Part shown: positions 28,549 through 35,714 of the stretch, one piece after another
Numbering within the stretch: the stretch's first letter is position 1
How the letters are laid out: each line of letters opens with the position of its first letter
NCBI RefSeq assembly: GCF_042847215.1
Contig: NZ_AP031500.1
Coordinates: 1,240,001-1,304,000, forward strand
Origin: Gilvimarinus japonicus
Lineage (GTDB): Bacteria > Pseudomonadota > Gammaproteobacteria > Pseudomonadales > Cellvibrionaceae
DNA length: 64,000 nt
Direction: 5' to 3'
Translations under genes and position numbers: made by a program
Notes under the pieces: model-generated
Told to the model about the DNA's origin: nothing
What the model saw: only the letters and a program-made list of their open reading frames with translations
Database searches by the model: none

Positions 28549-28636
28549 GAAACGACTCTTGTTTCTGCAATTGGTGTAGGCCGACGTGTTGGCGCCGCCC
28601 TTTAAAAATGTCAGGTAATAGTGTGGCGGTTGTTTA

Positions 28637-30439
28637 TCATTGGTTTGCCACCTTGTTTTTATTGTTTAAAAAATTTCTCCAGCCGCCGTACTCGGTAATA
28701 TCGAGCGCTCCTTTAAGCCCGGCCGGCTCGCAAATAAAGCCCTTTACGGTGCTGCCATCGGCTAAGGTCACGTTGCCGATGCCTAATGGCGCCGGTATCT
28801 CGGCGACAAAACTGCCAAACAATGTGAGTGGCATGTCCCACAGCTCAACCGTAATGGCGCCGCCGGTGTCGTCGCGGGCAAGACCGGGTTTAGGCGGCTG
28901 GGTATTGCTTAACGCGTAAAGCCGGTAGCGGTCGGCGGTGTTGGTTTCGCAGACAAAGCGCGCACTGCGGCTGGTGAGTTGATGGTTTAACGGCATATCT
29001 GTTAAATGTGCGCCAACGACGGCGACGCGTATGAGCTGATCGTCAATCCCCGCAGGTTTTGCTGGCGTTAATGGCAGCGTTTGCTCGGAGGCGCCTTTCG
29101 TCCAGGGTTGTTGCTGTTGCCAATAGGCGCCCAAGGCAATAAGGGCGTTGTCGCTCCAGGCCGGTGCAATAAAAGTAATGCCAAAGGGGAGCGCATCGCT
29201 GCGTTTAGGGGCGGGCACCGATAACGCGGCGCAATCGGCTAAGTTAACAAAGTTGGTAAACATTCCCAGCTGAGTGTTAACGCCAACTGGGTCGGCGGCA
29301 ACATCGGCCTGTGTCGGAAAGCGCACGGTGGTGGGTACCATTAGCGCATCGACTTCTCTCATTAAGCTTTGTATTTCTTGCGCGAGCTCGGCGCGGCGGT
29401 ACTCGGCGTTAAACACATCGATAGCCGTAAAGTTAGCGGATTGCGAAATAATGCCGCCGACCACGTCGTTAACCTCGGCCGGTTTTTGCGCAATAAAATC
29501 GCCCACGGCGGCGCCGCGCTCGGCAACCCAAGCACCGCCGTATAAAAGCTGAGCGAGGTTTTGCATTGGCGTAAAGTCTAAGGTGGTTATGTTTGCCCCG
29601 GCCTCTTTGAGTTGTTGCACGGCGATAAGCCACGCCTCGCGTTGTGCGTCGTCGCCACACCAGTCGATAGATTCAGGTATGGCAATGTTTGGTGCGCTGC
29701 CAAACAGGTGTGTTTGCACACTGAGTTGCGGTTTGCGCGAATAGGCATCTGCGCTATCAAACGCTTCGAGGTGCCGTGCAACGGTCGCGGCATCGTCTAC
29801 TCCTAAAGCGAATATCGATACGCAGTCGAGGCTGCGACAAGCGGGTACAACCCCGCGCGTGCTAAAGCGGCCTTTAGTGGGTTTAAGCCCAACGATATTG
29901 TTAAAACCTGCGGGTACGCGACCTGAACCGGCGGTATCTGTGCCTAAACTAAAGGGCACTAGGCCGCGCGCAACCACCACGGCTGAGCCTGAGCTTGAGC
30001 CGCCAGAAATATAATCCGGGTTAACACTGTTGGGCACCGCGCCATAGGGCGAGCGCGTACCTACAAGACCTGTGGCAAATTGATCGAGATTGGTTTTGCC
30101 AATCACGATGGCGCCGGCTTGTGTTAAACGGGCGACGGCGGTCGCGCTATTACGGGCGTCATAGCGGTAGGCGGGGCAGGCGGCGCTGGTGGGTAAACCG
30201 GCGACATCAATGTTGTCTTTAACAGCAAAAGGAATACCGTATAGCGGCAAGTCAGCAGGAGATTTATCGTTTAAAAAAGCCAGCTGTTGGTTAAGCTCGG
30301 CGCGATTAATTCTGTAGGTCCATGCCGGGTCACTGGCGTCAAGCGCATCAACTAATGGCGTGAGTAATTCGGCTGGCTTCGCCTCTTGGCGAGTATAGGT
30401 ATCAAGCCAGTCTGTCAGTGTCCATCCACTTGTTCGCAT
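28637..30439 (-). CDS. atzF: Allophanate hydrolase (AtzF type)
   Basis: A 600-residue amidase-signature enzyme that hydrolyses allophanate to ammonia and CO2, the second step of ATP-dependent urea breakdown. The amidase domain (about 1-450) has the catalytic Ser-cisSer-Lys set: Lys in PFAVKDNIDVAG, then the GGSSSGSAV motif, then GTDTAGSGRVPAG. The C-terminal ~130 residues (from about 470) form the AtzF-specific domain thought to finish decarboxylation (LPLTPAK...VAVVGAHLTDMPLNHQL). Length matches stand-alone AtzF. It sits upstream of urtA on the same strand. A sigma54-type promoter and NtrC-like sites precede it, which fits nitrogen control. No urea or guanidine carboxylase is in the window. 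Confidence 0.92.
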   Translation of the reverse strand: MRTSGWTLTDWLDTYTRQEAKPAELLTPLVDALDASDPAWTYRINRAELNQQLAFLNDKSPADLPLYGIPFAVKDNIDVAGLPTSAACPAYRYDARNSATAVARLTQAGAIVIGKTNLDQFATGLVGTRSPYGAVPNSVNPDYISGGSSSGSAVVVARGLVPFSLGTDTAGSGRVPAGFNNIVGLKPTKGRFSTRGVVPACRSLDCVSIFALGVDDAATVARHLEAFDSADAYSRKPQLSVQTHLFGSAPNIAIPESIDWCGDDAQREAWLIAVQQLKEAGANITTLDFTPMQNLAQLLYGGAWVAERGAAVGDFIAQKPAEVNDVVGGIISQSANFTAIDVFNAEYRRAELAQEIQSLMREVDALMVPTTVRFPTQADVAADPVGVNTQLGMFTNFVNLADCAALSVPAPKRSDALPFGITFIAPAWSDNALIALGAYWQQQQPWTKGASEQTLPLTPAKPAGIDDQLIRVAVVGAHLTDMPLNHQLTSRSARFVCETNTADRYRLYALSNTQPPKPGLARDDTGGAITVELWDMPLTLFGSFVAEIPAPLGIGNVTLADGSTVKGFICEPAGLKGALDITEYGGWRNFLNNKNKVANQ

Positions 30440-30503
30440 GGTGTTTGAGGTCTCGCTTATGCTTAGTTTAAATTAGCGTTTTCATAAAAGGCACAGGCCA
30501 TTG

Positions 30504-30520
30504 AGCATGAAGCGTGCCAA
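30504..30520 (-). promoter_or_regulatory. Sigma54 (-24/-12) promoter of atzF
   Basis: Minus strand reads TTGGCACG-N4-ATGCT. The invariant GG (plus-strand 30517-30518) and GC (plus-strand 30505-30506) are exactly 10 bases apart, and TTGGCACG is a full match to the -24 box; one base differs in the -12 box. Start of transcription would be near 30493, about 54 bases before the atzF ATG. Confidence 0.75.
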
Positions 30521-30626
30521 ACGAGAATGACGCGCGAGTGATGCAGCGTAACGCTGGTGATTGCGAGGGTTTGCCCGGCGGCTTTAAAACTTGGGCGGCG
30601 CTTAGTCGCTTGATGGGCAATAAGTT

Positions 30627-30643
30627 TGCACTGTTATTGCGCA
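30627..30643. promoter_or_regulatory. NtrC-like enhancer site
   Basis: TGCAC-N7-GCGCA, 17 bp, differs in one base from the TGCAC-N7-GTGCA pattern of NtrC sites. It lies about 110-120 bases upstream of the sigma54 promoter, the usual enhancer distance. Weaker look-alikes lie at 30670-30686 (C-GCCT-N7-GTGC-G) and near 30754-30770. Confidence 0.55.
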
Positions 30644-30686
30644 CCATTTAAAGACGGAGGGCATGGCCTCGCCTTAATATGGTGCG
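30640..30686. repeat. 12-bp inverted repeat upstream of atzF
   Basis: CGCACCATTTAA (30640-30651) and TTAATATGGTGCG (30674-30686) pair with a single bulged base. A smaller GAGG/CCTC pair lies inside. It overlaps the NtrC-like sites and may simply be two opposite NtrC half-sites, or a cruciform. Confidence 0.6.
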
Positions 30687-30830
30687 GGCAGTGAGCTTGG
30701 GTTTTGCGCGGACCGTTAAGTGATGTTTATCGATGTTGGCCACGCGTGATGGGTGCACTTAATGCGGGCGCCCACTAAAACTCGTAGCTGTGTTAATGGT
30801 TGGTGTGTGCGGGGGTTGGTGTTATCGAGG

Positions 30831-30856
30831 CCGGCTAACCTGCAAAGGCTAGCCGG
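30831..30856 (-). terminator. Weak hairpin after glycine-zipper lipoprotein gene
   Basis: CCGGCTA (30831-30837) pairs with TAGCCGG (30850-30856). No T-run follows on the minus strand, so its role as terminator is doubtful. Confidence 0.35.
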
Positions 30857-30868
30857 GTCTTATGTATT

Positions 30869-31456
30869 TTAGCCATCACATAAAGCGCGTACGCGCTTGA
30901 TGGCGAGGTCGATGTCCTCTTCGGTTTCTGCCTTTAACGCAATTTGCTTGGCCGTGTGACACTCGGCCGCGTCCTCTTGGGCAGAAGAGACGACGTGAGG
31001 GTGCTGCAGGGCAGCGTTGCCATGAGAGTCGCAGTAAACACTGGCAACTCGACGAACATTGGTCGTACGGCCTTGTTCGACACTGACGCAATCGCCAACG
31101 CGGATGTCGCCTTGCTCTGTGATTACCTTTAAGGTGCCGCCGCGCGCTAAGCTGATTTGGTACGAGTAGGCGTCACGATTGCCTTGCAGTAACGCCGCAA
31201 GAATACCGCCTGCTACGGCACCTTCCAGTGCGTGTTCACCGCGATTGTGATGGCCACTGGTGGCGGCACCGACGATGCCTCCCATCGCGGCGCCACTTCC
31301 TGCATCAGAGTCGATCTTGACGTTATCAATAGCGTCGACCGTACCGTAATTGATATTGATTGAGTAATTTAAATCGCTTTGGCTTACGCCGTTGGCGCAC
31401 GACGATAGCAGTAGACACGCGACGGCGACGCCATAAAGTTGTCGATTGGCCTTCAT
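30869..31456 (-). CDS. Glycine-zipper outer-membrane lipoprotein (SlyB/Pcp-like)
   Basis: A 195-residue lipoprotein with lipobox LSSC (Cys about 21). The mid part has a Gly/Ala-rich zipper (AGSGAAMGGIVGAATSG...ALEGAVAGGILAALLQG, about 52-92), the pattern of Rickettsia 17-kDa/SlyB surface antigens that insert or pack against membranes. The C-terminal part contains a small beta-rich domain (YSYQISLARGGTLKVITEQGDIRVGDCVSV), typical of SlyB-like proteins. An additional ~40 residues at the end with two Cys are less usual. The function is probably envelope integrity, by family. It stands 107 bases or more from its neighbours and may be its own unit. Confidence 0.7.
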   Translation of the reverse strand: MKANRQLYGVAVACLLLSSCANGVSQSDLNYSININYGTVDAIDNVKIDSDAGSGAAMGGIVGAATSGHHNRGEHALEGAVAGGILAALLQGNRDAYSYQISLARGGTLKVITEQGDIRVGDCVSVEQGRTTNVRRVASVYCDSHGNAALQHPHVVSSAQEDAAECHTAKQIALKAETEEDIDLAIKRVRALCDG

Positions 31457-31523
31457 GTTTTATTCCCTGTGAGTGTTATTTATCCTGCGGGTTGCCGTTG
31501 ATAGAGACAAAATATTACAAGGC

Positions 31524-31544
31524 CCGGTGCGGGAGGCGCACCGG
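31524..31544 (-). terminator. Hairpin after DUF4136 lipoprotein gene
   Basis: CCGGTGCG (31524-31531) pairs with CGCACCGG (31537-31544). On the minus strand it is followed by GCCTTGTAATATTTT, a weak T-rich tail. It lies between the DUF4136 gene and the next lipoprotein gene. Confidence 0.5.
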
Positions 31545-31607
31545 ACGCTATCGCTTAACGGCTTAAGATTAGCACTAAAAATGTGAGTTGGCGCCAGTGT
31601 GTAACGG

Positions 31608-32195
31608 TTATTTGGCGCGCGGCAATGAGCGCAGCAAAGATGTAACCGCTTGGTCGATGACTTGCGTCTGTTCGTTCTCGTCCTCGGCGGTTAGTTTGCG
31701 CCGATACACGCCTTGCCACACCGCTTGATTGGCGCTGCGGTCGACCACATCGATGTTGATGGCGCCGGCGTAGGTGATGCGCGTGGTGCCACCTTCGCGC
31801 TCCTGCGGCAGCGGGCCGTAAAGCGACGCCCAAGAACGGTAATAACCGGTGCGATCCGGGGTGATCGGGATGGCGTTATTAAACGCCTGTACATCGTTGT
31901 CGATCTCGGCGTGGAAATTAATAAACAAATCGCCGTTGCGATCGACTTGGCGGTAACCTTTGGCGGTTAGCTCGCGGGCAATAGCGGTGGCTACGTCCTG
32001 CGCTACGGGTTCTGGCTCGCCGTACACCTCAATGCCCGGAGTACTGGTGAGCGAGAAGGTTTGGTACAGGCTAAAGTCTGTGTTTTTTGCTGTCAGAGTT
32101 TGAATCTCGGGGGTGGGAGTGCTCTGGCAGCTGGCAAGTAACAAAACGGTAGAGGTTAGCGCAAAAAGAGTGTGCAACACAGATAGACGAGGCAT
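31608..32195 (-). CDS. DUF4136 lipoprotein (first copy)
   Basis: A 195-residue lipoprotein with lipobox LASC (Cys about 23). The DUF4136 core follows (about 40-190): FSLYQTFSL near the start, AIARELTAKGYRQVDRNGDLFINFHAE, and a closing strand set INIDVVDRSANQAVWQG. The family is widespread in the outer membrane of Proteobacteria and Bacteroidetes, and its function is unknown. It is followed on the same strand by a glycine-zipper lipoprotein and preceded (66 bases) by a second DUF4136 gene, so the pair likely arose by duplication and may be cotranscribed. Confidence 0.8.
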   Translation of the reverse strand: MPRLSVLHTLFALTSTVLLLASCQSTPTPEIQTLTAKNTDFSLYQTFSLTSTPGIEVYGEPEPVAQDVATAIARELTAKGYRQVDRNGDLFINFHAEIDNDVQAFNNAIPITPDRTGYYRSWASLYGPLPQEREGGTTRITYAGAINIDVVDRSANQAVWQGVYRRKLTAEDENEQTQVIDQAVTSLLRSLPRAK

Positions 32196-32261
32196 AGCAG
32201 ATCCTAAAAAGCCGAGTGGCGGCGGCCGGACGAGCCGACTGCCGCGAGGTTTGCTCGGTGG

Positions 32262-32870
32262 TTATTTGGTAGTGGTTGTCACCTGAGTTGGGTAGGTTTT
32301 AAAAATCTGATTCACCGCAGTGCGAATGGCGTCACGGGGGTTGGCCATGGCGTCTTTGCTCAGCTTGCCCTCGGCGATGCCCTCCCAAACCAGTTGCTCT
32401 TTATCGGCATCGACGACGTCGATGTTTAACGTCCCTACTTTGTAATGGCGGGTCTCGGTTTCTGAGCCGTACAGCGGCAGCCCCATATACAAGCCACTGC
32501 GGTAGCCGTAATACCCATAAGAGGCGGTCATTGATGGCGTGCTGCGAATATCGGTACGATTCTCGGTATTGGAGAAAAAGTTAACCAGTAAATCCGGCGA
32601 TTGCTCGGAGTAGGTATAACCCAATTGCTCCATTTCTTCCCGTGCCGCCGACTTAAAGTGGCTCGTCACGAGCGTGGAATAGCCCGATTTGTCGGTGCCC
32701 AGTGGATCGACAAACGCAAAGGTTTGGTACGCGGTAAAGTCTGCGTCGCGGTCGTAATCGCTCTGAATCGTGGGGCCACTGGAGGCGCAGCCCGCCAAGA
32801 GCGCGGTGCCAACGATCAGTGTGGCCGCCAGCTTTACCCAGCGAATAGTCAGCTTACGTGCGTGAATCAT
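32262..32870 (-). CDS. DUF4136 lipoprotein (second copy)
   Basis: A 202-residue lipoprotein with lipobox LAGC (Cys about 28). The start at 32870 is chosen because GGGAG lies 8 bases upstream and it begins a clean signal (MIHARKLTIRWVKLAATLIVG); the open frame extends to 33302, but that extension overlaps the divergent gene at 33102 and has no signal. The DUF4136 core contains FTAYQTFAFVDP, EEMEQLGYTYSEQSPDLLVNFFS and LNIDVVDADKEQLVWEG, matching the first copy. A Tyr/Gly-rich loop (SYGYYGYRSGLYMGLPLYG) is a common feature of the family. It is divergent from the Met/His-rich barrel gene. Confidence 0.82.
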   Translation of the reverse strand: MIHARKLTIRWVKLAATLIVGTALLAGCASSGPTIQSDYDRDADFTAYQTFAFVDPLGTDKSGYSTLVTSHFKSAAREEMEQLGYTYSEQSPDLLVNFFSNTENRTDIRSTPSMTASYGYYGYRSGLYMGLPLYGSETETRHYKVGTLNIDVVDADKEQLVWEGIAEGKLSKDAMANPRDAIRTAVNQIFKTYPTQVTTTTK

Positions 32871-33101
32871 ACGGTCTTCTCCCAGTACATGGATCGTTAT
32901 CAATGGCTTTGACACTAGTATATCGATAAATGATCCACAAAGTGGTGATTGAGTGTTACTAGGGCGGTAAATTTGCGCGTTTAAGCCCCTTTGTTGGGGT
33001 TGGGTATGTTTTGCCCCTGTGACAAATTGACACACTGACAATCCCCCCAGACGCGGTACAATACCGGCCTTTGAATTTTGCCTGACATAAGGAGCGAGAC
33101 A

Positions 33102-34181
33102 ATGGCGACAATGAAGGTTAAAGGGGTGGCTGTGACTGCTCTGGCAGGGGCATTGCTTGCATCGGGCGCTAGCGCCCATGAGCAGACCTTTAGGCCCGAC
33201 TCTCATGCGCCTGCCGGCGTTATGGTGGATCACGCCCACAATAAAAGCGAGGTCATGACCGGCTACCGCTACACCTACGCCAGTTACAGTGGCATGTACC
33301 AAGGCGATAGTGAAATTGGCGCCTCGGGCCTCGCGGCGGCGGGTTACAGTATGATGCCTACCGCCATGAGTATGGAAATGACCATGCTGGATATTATGTA
33401 CGCCCCGACTGATCGTTTAACGCTGATGTTAATGCCCATGTACATGACCATGAGCATGAATATGGCCGGCACCGGGATGATGGAGCACGCTATGGACATG
33501 GGCGGCTCTATGGGAATGGACGATTCCATGGGGCACGGCCACGGTCACGGCATGGGGCATATGTCCCACGAGGTAGACGGCTTTGGCGATACCAACTTCA
33601 GCGCCTTGTATAAGCTGGTTACCGCCGAGCACCAAACACTGATTGGCACCTTGGGCGTAAGCGCACCGACCGGTAAAGTAGACTTGAAAAACCCCGACGG
33701 CAGCTTCGTACACTACGGCATGCAGTTGGGCTCTGGCACCTGGGATGCGACGCCTTCAATCACCTACACCGGTACGGCGGGCGCACTTAACTGGGGCGCC
33801 CAGGCCTCGGCGGTAATCCGCTTAGAGGACGCCAACGACTCGGGCTACGCCCTCGGCGATAAATATGGCGCAACCGCATGGGGTGCGCTTCGTGTGCTCG
33901 ATTGGATGAGTTTCTCGGCTCGGGTTAACTGGACCGATCAAGACGCCATAAGCGGCCATTACAACGGTGCGCATAACCACTCAAGCCCCGCGGATATTCA
34001 AGCCAATTACGGCGGCGAATTTCTTGATGGCGCTTTGGGGATCAACACCGTGGTTACCGGCGGTGACTTTGCCGGGCTGCGCTTGGGGGTGGAGTGGGTG
34101 ACCCGCCTGGAAGAAGACTACAATGGCTACCAGCTAGGGTTAGATGACAGCGTTAATGTGAATGTGTCTTACGCGTTTTAA
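33102..34181 (+). CDS. Outer-membrane beta-barrel with Met/His-rich loop
   Basis: A 359-residue exported protein. The ATG at 33102 has GGAG 7 bases upstream. The signal peptide is about 1-25 (ends GASAH). The body has alternating strands and ends in the aromatic C-terminus VNVSYAF, as expected for an outer-membrane barrel of the MetA-pathway phenol degradation/transporter-like class. Residues about 75-155 are remarkably rich in Met and His (MSMEMTM, LMLMPMYMTMSMNM, then HGHGHGMGHMSHE), a pattern known from copper- or silver-binding proteins such as CopB and CusF. Metal binding is inferred. It is followed by its own terminator. No copper ATPase or CusCBA gene is nearby. Confidence 0.7.
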   Translation: MATMKVKGVAVTALAGALLASGASAHEQTFRPDSHAPAGVMVDHAHNKSEVMTGYRYTYASYSGMYQGDSEIGASGLAAAGYSMMPTAMSMEMTMLDIMYAPTDRLTLMLMPMYMTMSMNMAGTGMMEHAMDMGGSMGMDDSMGHGHGHGMGHMSHEVDGFGDTNFSALYKLVTAEHQTLIGTLGVSAPTGKVDLKNPDGSFVHYGMQLGSGTWDATPSITYTGTAGALNWGAQASAVIRLEDANDSGYALGDKYGATAWGALRVLDWMSFSARVNWTDQDAISGHYNGAHNHSSPADIQANYGGEFLDGALGINTVVTGGDFAGLRLGVEWVTRLEEDYNGYQLGLDDSVNVNVSYAF

Positions 34182-34200
34182 TTAAATGACTTTACCCTCT

Positions 34201-34236
34201 AGCCGCAGTAAGTATGCACTGCGGCTTTACTTTTTT
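34201..34236 (+). terminator. Intrinsic terminator after Met/His-rich barrel gene
   Basis: AGCCGCAGT (34201-34209) pairs with ACTGCGGCT (34218-34226), then TTAC and six T (34231-34236). It separates the convergent NSS transporter gene, which ends at 34247. Confidence 0.92.
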
Positions 34237-34246
34237 GGGGCGATTT

Positions 34247-35596
34247 TTATCGCACACTCTGCACAAACGTTATCAGTATCAAGCTCGGGCAAATAAACTT
34301 TACGTAAAAAGGCCAGACTCGCCAGAAAAAAGTGGATTCAATTTCAGGGTGACCGTTGCTTAGCTCTTTAAGCAGTTGGTTGCGGTGCAGCACCCAGCCG
34401 GCAAACACACACAGGGCAACCCCGAGTAGCGGCTGGCCGTAAACCGTGGTCAGCGAGATCACGGTGTTAAAAAGTGCATCGAACTGCCAGATAATCAGTA
34501 AGCTAATCATAAAAATGACACCGCCCGACAGCAGTGCCGCTGTCGGGCGGCTCATGCTGCAGCGCTCGACCGCGACCGATACCGGCACTTCGAGTAGCGA
34601 GATCGCCGAGGTGAGTGCGGCGATACTCATTAGTGCAAAAAACGCGAGAGCCAGCCAGCTGCCGGCGGCACCCATGTTGTCAAAGAGCGCGGGTAGCACT
34701 TGAAAGATCAAGTCCGGTCCAGCGATCAATGTACCCTCGGTATTAAATACACTAATGCCTTGGGCTTGTGCCACATATATGGCCGGTAAAATAAGCAGTC
34801 CGGCGGTAAATGCAAAGCCGGTGTCGAGTAAGGTGACGGCGGCGCCGAGCCGAGGTAAATTGTCGGTGTCGCGCAGGTACGAGCCGTAAATCAGCATGGT
34901 GCCGACCCCAAGCGACAGAGAGAAAAACGCTTGACCCATCGCACTTAAAATAAGCGCTGGGTCGCCCAGGCGGGTGAGGTCGGGCACAAGGTAAGCGCGT
35001 AGCCCGGCAAGCGCGCCGGCTTGGGTAAATACGTAGCCGATCATCCCCAGTAAAATTAAAAATAAGGCTGGCATTAGCCGAGTTGACCAAGCCTCGATAC
35101 CTTGCTCGACACCGCGCGCGATAATCATGATGGTAAGCGCCGACATAACACCACACATTAACGCGTTGCGGCTAAAACTTTGCGAGCCTACCCAGCGGGC
35201 AAGGCCATCGAGCTGCAGCAGTTGTGCTGCCGGGCTGATAAATTCCGCCAACATCCAACCGGCGACAATGGCGTAAAAGCTTAAAATAAACACAGCCACC
35301 GTCAGTGCGCCAATGCCCACGGCAAGGCCGGCTCGTTTAAGCAATGGTGATGGGCTTAGCTCTGACAGGGCGGTGATGACATTCGCCCGGGCATAACGGC
35401 CAATGGTTAATTCGGCCATTAGTGCGGGATACGCCAATATAAACGCGAGAATTAAATAGACCAATAAAAAGGCGGCACCGCCATTACTGGCCGCCTGCGT
35501 CGGAAACCCCCAGATATTACCCAGCCCCACGGCAGAGCCTGCGGCGGCAAGTAAAAAGCCTATCTTGCTGGAGAATTGTCCGCGTTCTGTCGCCAT
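34247..35596 (-). CDS. Sodium-dependent NSS-family transporter (first copy)
   Basis: A ~449-residue symporter of the SNF/LeuT family with 11-12 helices. The start of helix 1 has the family signature GFLLAAAGSAVGLGNIWGFP with the unwound Gly stretch that binds Na+ and substrate. The first cytoplasmic loop contains ELTIGRYAR. It imports an amino acid or related small solute with sodium. The ATG at 35596 (MATERGQFSSKIG) fits the family; a TTG at 35623 would add nine residues. It follows the sulfatase gene on the same strand (about 120-base gap). Whether it belongs to that unit is unknown. Confidence 0.88.
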   Translation of the reverse strand: MATERGQFSSKIGFLLAAAGSAVGLGNIWGFPTQAASNGGAAFLLVYLILAFILAYPALMAELTIGRYARANVITALSELSPSPLLKRAGLAVGIGALTVAVFILSFYAIVAGWMLAEFISPAAQLLQLDGLARWVGSQSFSRNALMCGVMSALTIMIIARGVEQGIEAWSTRLMPALFLILLGMIGYVFTQAGALAGLRAYLVPDLTRLGDPALILSAMGQAFFSLSLGVGTMLIYGSYLRDTDNLPRLGAAVTLLDTGFAFTAGLLILPAIYVAQAQGISVFNTEGTLIAGPDLIFQVLPALFDNMGAAGSWLALAFFALMSIAALTSAISLLEVPVSVAVERCSMSRPTAALLSGGVIFMISLLIIWQFDALFNTVISLTTVYGQPLLGVALCVFAGWVLHRNQLLKELSNGHPEIESTFFWRVWPFYVKFICPSLILITFVQSVR

Positions 35597-35714
35597 GATT
35601 GCGTGCCATTTTGTTATTAACAATGGCAGCCACTATAGCGTAACTTTACGCGGGAACAAAAGAAGGGCAACGCCGCTGAGGCTGCAGGGTAAGCCTCAGC
35701 GGCGTCGCAATGGG

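Noticed and set aside
28373..28636. Guanidine-I (ykkC) riboswitch before urtA
   Set aside because: The conserved segments CTAGGGTTCCG-like, GGTCCGAGAG-like and the ACACGGAGGG/GCCCGGGAGA core are not found in order on either strand.
28299..28919. 206-residue open frame on the plus strand across the urtA leader
   Set aside because: It overlaps the ends of urtA and atzF and the palindromic leader, has no family features, and no ribosome-binding site.
32871..33302. N-terminal extension of the second DUF4136 gene
   Set aside because: It would overlap the divergent barrel gene and place 144 residues before an intact lipoprotein signal with its own GGGAG site.
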